From the NCBI RefSeq assembly GCF_024599655.1, contig NZ_CP102247.1:186001-250000 (forward strand): a stretch of DNA of 64,000 bases, in the 5' to 3' direction. The stretch is from Enterobacter asburiae (GTDB lineage: Bacteria; Pseudomonadota; Gammaproteobacteria; Enterobacterales; Enterobacteriaceae). A program made the translations under genes and the position numbers. Below are positions 6,861 through 14,719 of this stretch, piece by piece (positions within the stretch are counted from its first letter, which is position 1; the number at the start of each line of letters is the position of its first letter). Under the pieces are notes generated by a model that saw nothing but the letters and a program-made list of their open reading frames with translations, had not been told where the DNA came from and did not search any database.

Positions 6861-9293
6861 ATGAGTGTGATAGCGCAGGCAGGGGCGAAGGGTCGTCAAC
6901 TGCATAAGTTTGGTGGTAGTAGTCTTGCTGATGTGAAATGTTACCTGCGTGTCGCAGGGATCATGACGGAATATTCACAGCCGGGTGACATGATGGTTGT
7001 CTCGGCGGCGGGCAGCACCACCAACCAGTTGATTAGCTGGCTGAAACTGAGCCAGACCGATCGCCTTTCTGCGCATCAGGTGCAACAGTCCTTACGCCGT
7101 TACCAGAGCGAGCTGATTGCCGGCCTGCTGCCTGCGGACGTGGCGGACGGGCTGATCAGCGCCTTCACGCATGACCTTGAGCGACTGGCTGCCCTGCTGG
7201 ACAGCGGGATTACCGACGCGGTGTATGCCGAAGTGGTGGGCCACGGTGAAGTGTGGTCCGCGCGCCTGATGGCCGCCGTGCTGCAGCACCTGGGTGTGGA
7301 AGCGGCCTGGCTCGACGCGCGTGATTTCCTGCGCGCCGAACGCGCCGCGCAGCCGCAGGTGGATGAAGGGTTGTCCTACCCGCTGCTGCAACAGCTGCTG
7401 GTGCAGCATTCGGGCAAACGTATTGTCGTCACCGGCTTTATCAGCCGCAGCAACGCGGGCGAAACCGTGCTGCTGGGCCGTAACGGCTCGGACTACTCGG
7501 CAACGCAGATTGGTGCCCTGGCGGGCGTGTCCCGCGTCACCATCTGGAGCGACGTGGCCGGTGTTTACAGCGCGGACCCGCGTAAAGTAAAAGATGCCTG
7601 TCTACTGCCGCTGCTGCGTCTCGACGAAGCCAGCGAGCTGGCGCGTCTGGCCGCGCCGGTACTGCACGCGCGCACGCTGCAGCCGGTTTCCGGCAGCGAT
7701 ATCGACCTCCAGCTGCGCTGCAGCTATACCCCGGATCAAGGCTCTACCCGTATTGAACGCGTACTGGCCTCCGGTACCGGGGCGCGTATTGTGACCAGCC
7801 ACGACGACATCTGCCTGATTGAGTTCCAGGTGCCTGCGGGCCAGGACTTCAAACTGGCGCATAAAGATATCGACCTGGTATTAAAGCGCGCGCAGGTACG
7901 CCCGCTGGCCGTTGGCGTTCACAATGATCGCCAGCTGCTGCAGTTCTGCTATACCGCTGAAGTGGCTGACAGCGCGCTGAAAATTCTGGATGAAGCGGGC
8001 CTGCCTGGCGAGCTTCGCCTGCGTCAGGGGCTGGCGCTGGTGGCGATGGTGGGTGCGGGCGTCACCCGTAACCCGCTGCACTGCCACCGCTTCTGGCAGC
8101 AGCTGAAAGGCCAGCCGGTGGAGTTCACCTGGCAGTCAGAAGAGGGCATCAGCCTGGTCGCCGTTCTGCGTAAAGGGCCAACCGAGAGCCTGATTCAGGG
8201 CCTGCACACCTCCCTGTTCCGCGCGGAAAAGCGCATCGGTCTGGTGCTGTTTGGTAAAGGCAACATCGGTTCACGCTGGCTGGAGCTGTTCGCCCGCGAG
8301 CAGGTCACGCTCTCGGCGCGTACCGGATTTGAATTCATTCTCGCGGGCGTGGTGGACAGCCGCCGTAGTCTGTTGAATTACGAAGGGCTGGACGCCAGCC
8401 GCGCGCTGGCCTTCTTTAATGATGAAGCCGTTGAGCAGGATGAAGAGTCGCTGTTCCTGTGGATGCGCGCGCACCCTTACGATGACCTGGTAGTGCTGGA
8501 CGTGACCGCCAGCGAGCAGCTTGCGGATCAGTACCTTGATTTCGCCAGCCACGGCTTCCACGTCATCAGTGCGAACAAGCTGGCGGGGGCGAGCAGCACC
8601 GATAAATACCGCCAGATCCACGACGCGTTTGAAAAAACAGGGCGCCACTGGCTTTATAACGCCACTGTAGGGGCTGGCCTACCGGTTAACCACACCGTGC
8701 GTGACCTGATTGAAAGCGGTGACAGCATTCTGGCGCTGAGCGGTATCTTCTCCGGCACGCTCTCCTGGCTGTTCCTTCAGTTCGACGGCACCGTACCGTT
8801 CACCGACCTGGTGGATCAGGCGTGGCAGCAGGGTTTAACGGAGCCCGATCCGCGCGTTGACCTTTCCGGCAAAGACGTGATGCGTAAGCTGGTGATCCTG
8901 GCGCGTGAAGCCGGTTACGATATCGAACCGGATGCCGTACGCGTCGAATCGCTGGTACCTGCCGGCTGTGAAGAAGGTTCTGTGGACCATTTCTTTGAAA
9001 ATGGTGAAGAGCTTAACGAGCAGATGGTGCAGCGTCTGGAGGCCGCGAACGAGATGGGGCTGGTGCTGCGCTACGTGGCGCGTTTCGAGGCCAACGGAAA
9101 AGCGCGAGTCGGCGTCGAGGCGGTGCGTCCTGAACATCCGCTGGCGGCGCTGCTGCCGTGCGATAACGTCTTCGCCATCGAAAGCCGCTGGTACCGCGAT
9201 AACCCGCTGGTGATCCGCGGTCCGGGCGCGGGGCGCGATGTCACCGCCGGGGCCATCCAGTCCGATATCAACCGTCTGGCTAAGCTGCTGTAA
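6861..9293 (+). CDS. metL: Bifunctional aspartokinase II / homoserine dehydrogenase II
   Basis: Catalyses the first (aspartate phosphorylation) and third (aspartate semialdehyde reduction) steps of the Thr/Met branch of the aspartate pathway. The N-terminal aspartokinase domain begins near residue 15 with KFGGSSLADV, a central ACT-like regulatory part follows, and the homoserine dehydrogenase domain starts near residue 465 with VLFGKGNIGSRW. It has 810 residues, as in E. coli. The E. coli isozyme is repressed by methionine at the transcription level rather than feedback-inhibited. Confidence 0.98.
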   Translation: MSVIAQAGAKGRQLHKFGGSSLADVKCYLRVAGIMTEYSQPGDMMVVSAAGSTTNQLISWLKLSQTDRLSAHQVQQSLRRYQSELIAGLLPADVADGLISAFTHDLERLAALLDSGITDAVYAEVVGHGEVWSARLMAAVLQHLGVEAAWLDARDFLRAERAAQPQVDEGLSYPLLQQLLVQHSGKRIVVTGFISRSNAGETVLLGRNGSDYSATQIGALAGVSRVTIWSDVAGVYSADPRKVKDACLLPLLRLDEASELARLAAPVLHARTLQPVSGSDIDLQLRCSYTPDQGSTRIERVLASGTGARIVTSHDDICLIEFQVPAGQDFKLAHKDIDLVLKRAQVRPLAVGVHNDRQLLQFCYTAEVADSALKILDEAGLPGELRLRQGLALVAMVGAGVTRNPLHCHRFWQQLKGQPVEFTWQSEEGISLVAVLRKGPTESLIQGLHTSLFRAEKRIGLVLFGKGNIGSRWLELFAREQVTLSARTGFEFILAGVVDSRRSLLNYEGLDASRALAFFNDEAVEQDEESLFLWMRAHPYDDLVVLDVTASEQLADQYLDFASHGFHVISANKLAGASSTDKYRQIHDAFEKTGRHWLYNATVGAGLPVNHTVRDLIESGDSILALSGIFSGTLSWLFLQFDGTVPFTDLVDQAWQQGLTEPDPRVDLSGKDVMRKLVILAREAGYDIEPDAVRVESLVPAGCEEGSVDHFFENGEELNEQMVQRLEAANEMGLVLRYVARFEANGKARVGVEAVRPEHPLAALLPCDNVFAIESRWYRDNPLVIRGPGAGRDVTAGAIQSDINRLAKLL

Positions 9294-9388
9294 CCCCTCA
9301 CCCTAACCCTCTCCCCAAAGGGGAGAGGGGACTGCTCGGTGCGGTCTTTTCCCCCTCGCCCCTTTGGGGAGAGGGCCGGGGTGAGGGG
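9294..9388. repeat. Interspersed CCCTCACCC-type palindromic repeat, paired copy
   Basis: Two arms, 9294-9330 (CCCCTCACCCTAACCCTCTC and on) and 9350-9388 (ending GGGCCGGGGTGAGGGG), are in inverted orientation, each with its own small CCCC/GGGG hairpin. Shorter copies occur at 26293 and 30835. It lies directly after metL and could act as a transcript end. I treat it as a dispersed non-coding repeat of enteric genomes. Confidence 0.8.
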
Positions 9389-9489
9389 CCTTCTCACCCT
9401 CATCCTGAATTTCTCTCATCTTCCCTGAGCAAACCTCACCGTTATTGTTGATTATTTATGTTGACGTCCCTCCGCTTTTCCGTCATTTT

Positions 9490-9521
9490 TACATCTGGAC
9501 GTCTAAACGTATAGAAGTTCA
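9490..9521. promoter_or_regulatory. MetJ operator upstream of metF
   Basis: Four consecutive 8-mers, TACATCTG, GACGTCTA, AACGTATA and GAAGTTCA, resemble tandem met boxes; the second is the best match. They lie 40-70 bases before metF, where E. coli metF has its MetJ operator. Confidence 0.75.
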
Positions 9522-9562
9522 CAACACAACAGACAACGACATGCGATTGATAGAGGTAAGGT

Positions 9563-10453
9563 ATGAGCTTTTTTCACGCCAACCAGCGGGAAGCACTGAA
9601 TCAGAGCCTGGCCGAAGTAAACGGCCAGATTAACGTCTCTTTTGAATTTTTCCCGCCGCGCACCAGTGAAATGGAGCAAACCCTGTGGAGCTCTATCGAT
9701 CGCCTGAGCAGCCTGAAACCGAAGTTTGTCTCCGTGACTTACGGTGCGAACTCCGGCGAGCGTGACCGTACGCACAGCATCATTAAGGGCATTAAAGATC
9801 GTACCGGCCTGGAAGCGGCGCCGCACCTCACCTGTATCGACGCCACTCGCGACGAGCTGCGGGCCATTGCCCAGGATTACTGGAACAACGGCATCCGCCA
9901 TATCGTTGCGCTGCGCGGTGACCTGCCGCCGGGTAGCGGCAAGCCGGATATGTATGCAACCGATCTGGTCGCGCTGCTGAAGGATGTGGCCGACTTTGAT
10001 ATCTCCGTTGCCGCTTATCCTGAAGTGCATCCGGAAGCGAAAAGCGCCCAGGCCGACCTGCTTAACCTGAAGCGTAAAGTGGACGCCGGTGCGAACCGCG
10101 CCATTACCCAGTTCTTCTTTGATGTGGAAAGCTACCTGCGCTTTCGCGACCGCTGCGTCTCCGCGGGCATCGACGTTGAAATTATCCCGGGTATTCTGCC
10201 GGTCTCTAACTTCAAACAGGCGAAGAAATTTGCTGATATGACCAATGTGCGCATTCCGCTGTGGATGTCTAAAATGTACGAGGGGCTGGACGATGACCCG
10301 GAAACACGCAAGCTGGTGGGCGCAAATATCGCGATGGACATGGTGAAGATCTTAAGTCGTGAAGGGGTGAAGGATTTCCACTTCTACACGCTGAACCGTG
10401 CAGAGATGAGTTACGCCATATGCCACACGCTCGGCGTTAGACCAGGCGTGTAA
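9563..10453 (+). CDS. metF: 5,10-Methylenetetrahydrofolate reductase
   Basis: FAD-dependent TIM-barrel enzyme that reduces 5,10-methylene-THF to 5-methyl-THF, the methyl donor for methionine synthase. The N-terminal motif FEFFPPRT carries the catalytic Glu of the family. It has 296 residues, as in E. coli. The ATG at 9563 follows a GAGGTAAGG ribosome site. It is separated from metL by a repeat and its own MetJ operator, so it is a separate transcription unit. Confidence 0.98.
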   Translation: MSFFHANQREALNQSLAEVNGQINVSFEFFPPRTSEMEQTLWSSIDRLSSLKPKFVSVTYGANSGERDRTHSIIKGIKDRTGLEAAPHLTCIDATRDELRAIAQDYWNNGIRHIVALRGDLPPGSGKPDMYATDLVALLKDVADFDISVAAYPEVHPEAKSAQADLLNLKRKVDAGANRAITQFFFDVESYLRFRDRCVSAGIDVEIIPGILPVSNFKQAKKFADMTNVRIPLWMSKMYEGLDDDPETRKLVGANIAMDMVKILSREGVKDFHFYTLNRAEMSYAICHTLGVRPGV

Positions 10454-10454
10454 C

Positions 10455-10484
10455 AAAAAAGAGCCCTCTTCGGAGGGTTTTTTG
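10455..10484 (+). terminator. Rho-independent terminator of metF
   Basis: The stem CCCTC-TTCG-GAGGG is followed by TTTTTT and preceded by an A-run, immediately after the metF stop codon. Confidence 0.88.
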
Positions 10485-10570
10485 ATTTATAAGGGTTTTA
10501 TTTTCCTGCCATATCAGCAATGCTGCCTTTGACGTACAAAACTCATGTATTTTCCATGGGAAATTAAACG

Positions 10571-10616
10571 GATTTAACTATCGAATCTGTGGGTTATCTC
10601 AACTATACCTTATCAA
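10571..10616. promoter_or_regulatory. Candidate OxyR binding site upstream of katG
   Basis: Repeated ATAG/CTAT-like half sites (AACTATC, TTATC, CTATAC, CTTATC) at about 10-bp intervals, 50-90 bases before katG, fit the extended OxyR recognition pattern. Inferred from known OxyR control of katG. Confidence 0.5.
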
Positions 10617-10662
10617 CAAGGGCGTATATCGTAACGGTAACACTGTAAAAGGGAGCAAAGCG

Positions 10663-12843
10663 ATGAGCACGTCAGACGAGACCAATAAAGCGGCATCAGT
10701 CGGCAAATGCCCGTTCCATCAGGGCGGCGTCGATCACAGCGCGGGCGCAGGTACAGGCAGCCGCGACTGGTGGCCAAAACAACTCCGCATCGATCTTCTT
10801 AATCAGCATTCCAATCGTTCGAACCCACTGGGTGAAGACTTCGACTACCGCAAAGAATTTAGCAAGCTGGATTACTCCGCCCTTAAAGGCGACCTCAAAG
10901 CACTTTTAACCGACTCCCAACCGTGGTGGCCTGCCGACTGGGGCAGCTATGCGGGCCTGTTTATCCGTATGGCCTGGCACGGCGCGGGCACCTATCGCTC
11001 CGTTGACGGGCGCGGCGGTGCCGGACGCGGTCAACAGCGCTTTGCGCCGCTGAACTCCTGGCCGGATAACGTGAGTCTGGATAAGGCGCGCCGTCTGCTG
11101 TGGCCCATCAAGCAAAAATACGGACAAAAAATTTCCTGGGCTGACCTGTTTATCCTCGCGGGTAACGTGGCGCTGGAGAACTCCGGCTTCCGCACCTTTG
11201 GTTTTGGTGCCGGGCGTGAAGACGTCTGGGAGCCGGATCTGGACGTGAACTGGGGTGATGAAAAAGCCTGGCTGACCCACCGCGACCCGGAAGCGCTGGC
11301 GAAGCGCCCTCTGGCCGCCACCGAAATGGGCCTGATCTACGTTAACCCGGAAGGGCCAAACGCCAGCGGTGAACCCCTGTCTGCTGCGGCGGCCATTCGC
11401 GCGACCTTCGGCAACATGGGGATGAACGACGAAGAGACCGTTGCGCTGATCGCGGGCGGCCACACTCTCGGCAAAACCCACGGCGCGGGTGAAGCCACGC
11501 ACGTCGGCACTGACCCGGAAGCCTCGCCAATTGAAGCGCAGGGCCTGGGCTGGGCGAGCACGCACGGCACGGGCGTTGGCGCAGATGCCATTACCTCCGG
11601 TCTGGAAGTCATCTGGTCACAAACCCCGACCCAGTGGAGCAACTACTTCTTCGAGAACCTGTTCAAATACGAATGGGTACAGACCCGCAGCCCGGCAGGT
11701 GCGATTCAGTTTGAAGCCGTGGATGCACCGGAAATCATGCCCGATCCGTTCGACCCGTCGAAAAAACGCAAACCTACCATGCTGGTCACCGACCTGACGC
11801 TGCGTTTTGACCCGGAATTCGAGAAAATTTCCCGCCGCTTCCTGAACGATCCGCAGGCTTTCAACGAAGCCTTCGCCCGTGCCTGGTTCAAGCTGACCCA
11901 CCGTGATATGGGGCCAAAAGCGCGTTACATCGGCCCTGAAGTGCCGAAAGAAGATCTGATTTGGCAAGACCCGCTGCCGCAGGCGGTGTTCAATCCGTCG
12001 AAAGAAGACATTGAAAGCCTGAAGGCAGAGATTGTGGCATCCGGTCTGTCCGTGAGCGAACTGGTTTCGGTTGCCTGGGCGTCAGCTTCAACCTTCCGCG
12101 GTGGCGATAAGCGCGGCGGTGCCAACGGCGCGCGTCTGGCGCTGGCTCCTCAGCGCGACTGGGATGTTAACGCCGCGGCGGTTCGCGCGTTGCCGGCTCT
12201 GGAAGCTATCCAGCGCACCACCAACAAAGCCTCACTGGCCGATATCATCGTGCTGGCGGGCGTCGTGGGTGTTGAGCAGGCGGCAAAAGCCGCAGGCGTT
12301 TACGTCAACGTGCCGTTCACCCCAGGCCGCGTGGATGCGCGTCAGGATCAGACGGATATCGAGATGTTTAACCTGCTCGAACCGATTGCCGACGGCTTCC
12401 GCAACTACCGTGCGCAGGTGGATGTGTCCACCACTGAGTCACTGCTGATCGACAAAGCCCAGCAGCTGACGCTGACCGCGCCTGAGCTGACGGTGCTGAT
12501 CGGTGGCCTGCGCGTGCTGGGTGCAAACTTTGATGGCGGTAAGAACGGCGTGTTCACCGACCGCGAGGGCGTGCTGAGCAACGATTTCTTCGTGAACCTG
12601 CTGGACATGAATACCCAGTGGAAGGCGACCGACGAATCTAACGAACTGTTTGCCGGAAGCGATCGCGCCAGCGGTGAAGTGAAATACACAGCCACCCGCG
12701 CCGATCTGGTCTTCGGTTCGAACGCCGTCCTGCGCGCGCTGGCAGAGGTTTATGCCAGTGACGATGCGCATGAGAAGTTTGTCCGTGACTTCGTTGCCGC
12801 ATGGGCGAAGGTGATGGATCTGGACCGGTTTGACCTGCAGTAA
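10663..12843 (+). CDS. katG: Bifunctional catalase-peroxidase KatG (HPI)
   Basis: Haem b enzyme that dismutates hydrogen peroxide and also acts as a peroxidase. It has two class I peroxidase-like domains in tandem, 726 residues as in E. coli. The distal haem residues Arg102, Trp105 and His106 are in IRMAWHGAGTYR; the proximal His region is GGHTLGKTHG. Trp105 is the residue that forms the Met-Tyr-Trp adduct needed for catalase activity. The short DNA-poor leader carries a putative OxyR site. E. coli has yijE after katG; here a REP element, a terminator and gldA follow directly. Confidence 0.98.
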   Translation: MSTSDETNKAASVGKCPFHQGGVDHSAGAGTGSRDWWPKQLRIDLLNQHSNRSNPLGEDFDYRKEFSKLDYSALKGDLKALLTDSQPWWPADWGSYAGLFIRMAWHGAGTYRSVDGRGGAGRGQQRFAPLNSWPDNVSLDKARRLLWPIKQKYGQKISWADLFILAGNVALENSGFRTFGFGAGREDVWEPDLDVNWGDEKAWLTHRDPEALAKRPLAATEMGLIYVNPEGPNASGEPLSAAAAIRATFGNMGMNDEETVALIAGGHTLGKTHGAGEATHVGTDPEASPIEAQGLGWASTHGTGVGADAITSGLEVIWSQTPTQWSNYFFENLFKYEWVQTRSPAGAIQFEAVDAPEIMPDPFDPSKKRKPTMLVTDLTLRFDPEFEKISRRFLNDPQAFNEAFARAWFKLTHRDMGPKARYIGPEVPKEDLIWQDPLPQAVFNPSKEDIESLKAEIVASGLSVSELVSVAWASASTFRGGDKRGGANGARLALAPQRDWDVNAAAVRALPALEAIQRTTNKASLADIIVLAGVVGVEQAAKAAGVYVNVPFTPGRVDARQDQTDIEMFNLLEPIADGFRNYRAQVDVSTTESLLIDKAQQLTLTAPELTVLIGGLRVLGANFDGGKNGVFTDREGVLSNDFFVNLLDMNTQWKATDESNELFAGSDRASGEVKYTATRADLVFGSNAVLRALAEVYASDDAHEKFVRDFVAAWAKVMDLDRFDLQ

Positions 12844-12850
12844 CCCTTGT

Positions 12851-12877
12851 GCCGGGTGGCGCTAACGCTTACCCGGC
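12851..12877. repeat. REP-like palindromic element after katG
   Basis: An imperfect palindrome opens GCCGGGTGGCGCTAACG and closes CTTACCCGGC. It belongs to the same family as the elements at 23346, 29389, 34666, 54458, 57013 and 59858, and like them lies just after a stop codon. Confidence 0.85.
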
Positions 12878-12885
12878 ATACAGGC

Positions 12886-12917
12886 AAAAAAATCCCCGCT
12901 GATGCGGGGATTTTTAT
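12886..12917. terminator. Bidirectional terminator between katG and gldA
   Basis: AAAAAAATCCCCGC, a short loop, then GCGGGGATTTTTATT. The A-run on one side and T-run on the other allow termination of both converging genes. Confidence 0.88.
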
Positions 12918-12926
12918 TCACGCTAT

Positions 12927-14030
12927 TTACTCCCACTCCTGCAGGAACCGCTGCCCATACTGGTCGGCCACCAGCAGCGCCGCATATACCTGATCCGGCG
13001 TTACGCCGCCGGGCATGTTGTGGATGGTTTCCCCTTCGGCACAGGCGGCTTCCGCGATCAGACGCATTTTGGCCGGAATATCCTCTTTGATGTTCAGCTG
13101 TGCAAGCGTGATCGGCAGCCCAACGCTGTGACAAAGCGCGGCGACGGTCTCTATTTCTTCTACCGGCGCGTTTTCCAGTACCAACTGCGTCAGCGTACCA
13201 AACGCCACTTTTTCGCCGTGATAGAAGTGGTGTGCGTCCGGTACCGCCGTCATACCGTTATGAATAGCATGTGCCGCCGCCAGACCACCGCTTTCAAAGC
13301 CTACGCCGCTGAGATAGGTGTTGGCTTCGATGATGCGTTCCAGCGCCGGTGTAACCACATGCTGTTCTGCGGCCAGCATGGCTTTTTCACCCTCTTCAAC
13401 CAGCGTGTTGTAGCACAGCTCGGCCAGCGCGAGAGCTGCCTGAGTACATTTGCCGCCCGCCATGGTGGTCGCACCGCTGCGCGAGCAGGCGCGTGCTTCA
13501 AACCACGTCGCCAGCGCATCGCCAATCCCGGCGGCAAGCAGACGTGCTGGCGCACCCGCCACCACTTTGGTGTCGACAATGACCATGTTCGGGTTGTGCG
13601 GCAGCATCAGGTAGCGATCGAACTCACCGCTGTCGGTGTAAATGACGGAAAGGGCGCTGCACGGTGCATCGGTGGAGGCGATAGTTGGCGCAATAGCTAC
13701 GGGTACGTCCATAAAATGGGCCAGCGCTTTGGCGGTATCCAGCGTTTTACCACCGCCAATGCCCAGCACCGCCATGCAGTCGGCGCTGTCGGCCAGCTTT
13801 TTCAGGCGATCGATTTCATTTTGTGAACATTCGCCACCAAACGGCGCGATTTCGGCATGCAGTTCGGCTTTTTTAAAACTCTGACGCAGGGTCTCTTCGG
13901 CAAAACCCAGCACAAATTTATCGCCGACAACCAGCCAGCGATTGGCCAGGGGCTTCAGATAGTCGCCGAGACGGGTAAGCACATCAGCGCCCTGGATATA
14001 TTTCCCCGGCGATTGAATGATACGGTCCAT
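12927..14030 (-). CDS. gldA: Glycerol dehydrogenase
   Basis: NAD-dependent, metal-containing alcohol dehydrogenase (iron-type fold) that interconverts glycerol and dihydroxyacetone and also acts on methylglyoxal and 1,2-diols in E. coli. It has 367 residues as in E. coli. The nucleotide-binding stretch GIGGGKTLDTAKAL and the metal-binding His region (AAHAIHNGMT, HHFYHGEKVAFG) are intact. It is third in a ptsA-fsaB-gldA operon (12 bases after fsaB), so its likely partner substrate is the dihydroxyacetone released by FsaB. Confidence 0.97.
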   Translation of the reverse strand: MDRIIQSPGKYIQGADVLTRLGDYLKPLANRWLVVGDKFVLGFAEETLRQSFKKAELHAEIAPFGGECSQNEIDRLKKLADSADCMAVLGIGGGKTLDTAKALAHFMDVPVAIAPTIASTDAPCSALSVIYTDSGEFDRYLMLPHNPNMVIVDTKVVAGAPARLLAAGIGDALATWFEARACSRSGATTMAGGKCTQAALALAELCYNTLVEEGEKAMLAAEQHVVTPALERIIEANTYLSGVGFESGGLAAAHAIHNGMTAVPDAHHFYHGEKVAFGTLTQLVLENAPVEEIETVAALCHSVGLPITLAQLNIKEDIPAKMRLIAEAACAEGETIHNMPGGVTPDQVYAALLVADQYGQRFLQEWE

Positions 14031-14042
14031 AACAGTTCTCCC

Positions 14043-14705
14043 TTAGAGGTTGAGGTTACCAAACGCGTTTTTCCAGTCCTGCTCGAACTTCTCTATGGCT
14101 GACTCTACCGCTGGCGTGCCGAGCATTTGTTGCGCTACGTCTAAGGGAAGCGTAATTGCTTCACATCCGGCGAGCAGGCAGTCCAGCGCCTGACGCGGCG
14201 TTTTGAAGCTGGCGGCCAGCACTTTGCTTTCCGGCGCGTGCAGTTCCAGCAGGGATTGCAGTTCCTGGACCGTGCGAATGCCATCACCGCCCTGAGCGTC
14301 AACGCGGTTTACATACGGCGCGACATATTTCGCGCCTGCCAGCGCGGCAAGCAAACCCTGTGCGGCGCTATAAACGGCGGTCCCCAGCGTGGTTATCCCC
14401 TCTTTTTTCAGCGCCTTAATAGCGGTAAGGCCCTCAGCCGTAACCGGGATTTTCACCACGATGTCCGGGATGGCGTTACTCAGACGTTTTGCCTCCGCCA
14501 CCATGCCTTCTGCGTCGCGGCTCATGGTTTGAGCAAACAGCGTGCCTTCCGGTCCAATGGCTTTTTGCAGGCGCGGGAGCACGTCCCAGATGGATTCACG
14601 GCTGGCGGCAATGATGCTCGGGTTGGTGGTGACACCCGCAATAGGGAAGATGCGGGCCAGACGTTCAACTTCCGCCACGTTGGCGGTATCCAGATACAGT
14701 TCCAT
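14043..14705 (-). CDS. fsaB: Fructose-6-phosphate aldolase (FsaB/TalC type)
   Basis: Class I aldolase of the transaldolase family that splits fructose 6-phosphate into dihydroxyacetone and glyceraldehyde 3-phosphate. The Schiff-base lysine is Lys85 in VVKIPVT. It has 220 residues, as in E. coli FsaB. It sits 14 bases after ptsA and 12 before gldA in one operon, an arrangement that pairs a PTS phosphotransferase with cleavage of a phosphorylated ketose and handling of the dihydroxyacetone product. The physiological substrate is unproven. Confidence 0.96.
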   Translation of the reverse strand: MELYLDTANVAEVERLARIFPIAGVTTNPSIIAASRESIWDVLPRLQKAIGPEGTLFAQTMSRDAEGMVAEAKRLSNAIPDIVVKIPVTAEGLTAIKALKKEGITTLGTAVYSAAQGLLAALAGAKYVAPYVNRVDAQGGDGIRTVQELQSLLELHAPESKVLAASFKTPRQALDCLLAGCEAITLPLDVAQQMLGTPAVESAIEKFEQDWKNAFGNLNL

Positions 14706-14719
14706 TACTCTTCCTCGTT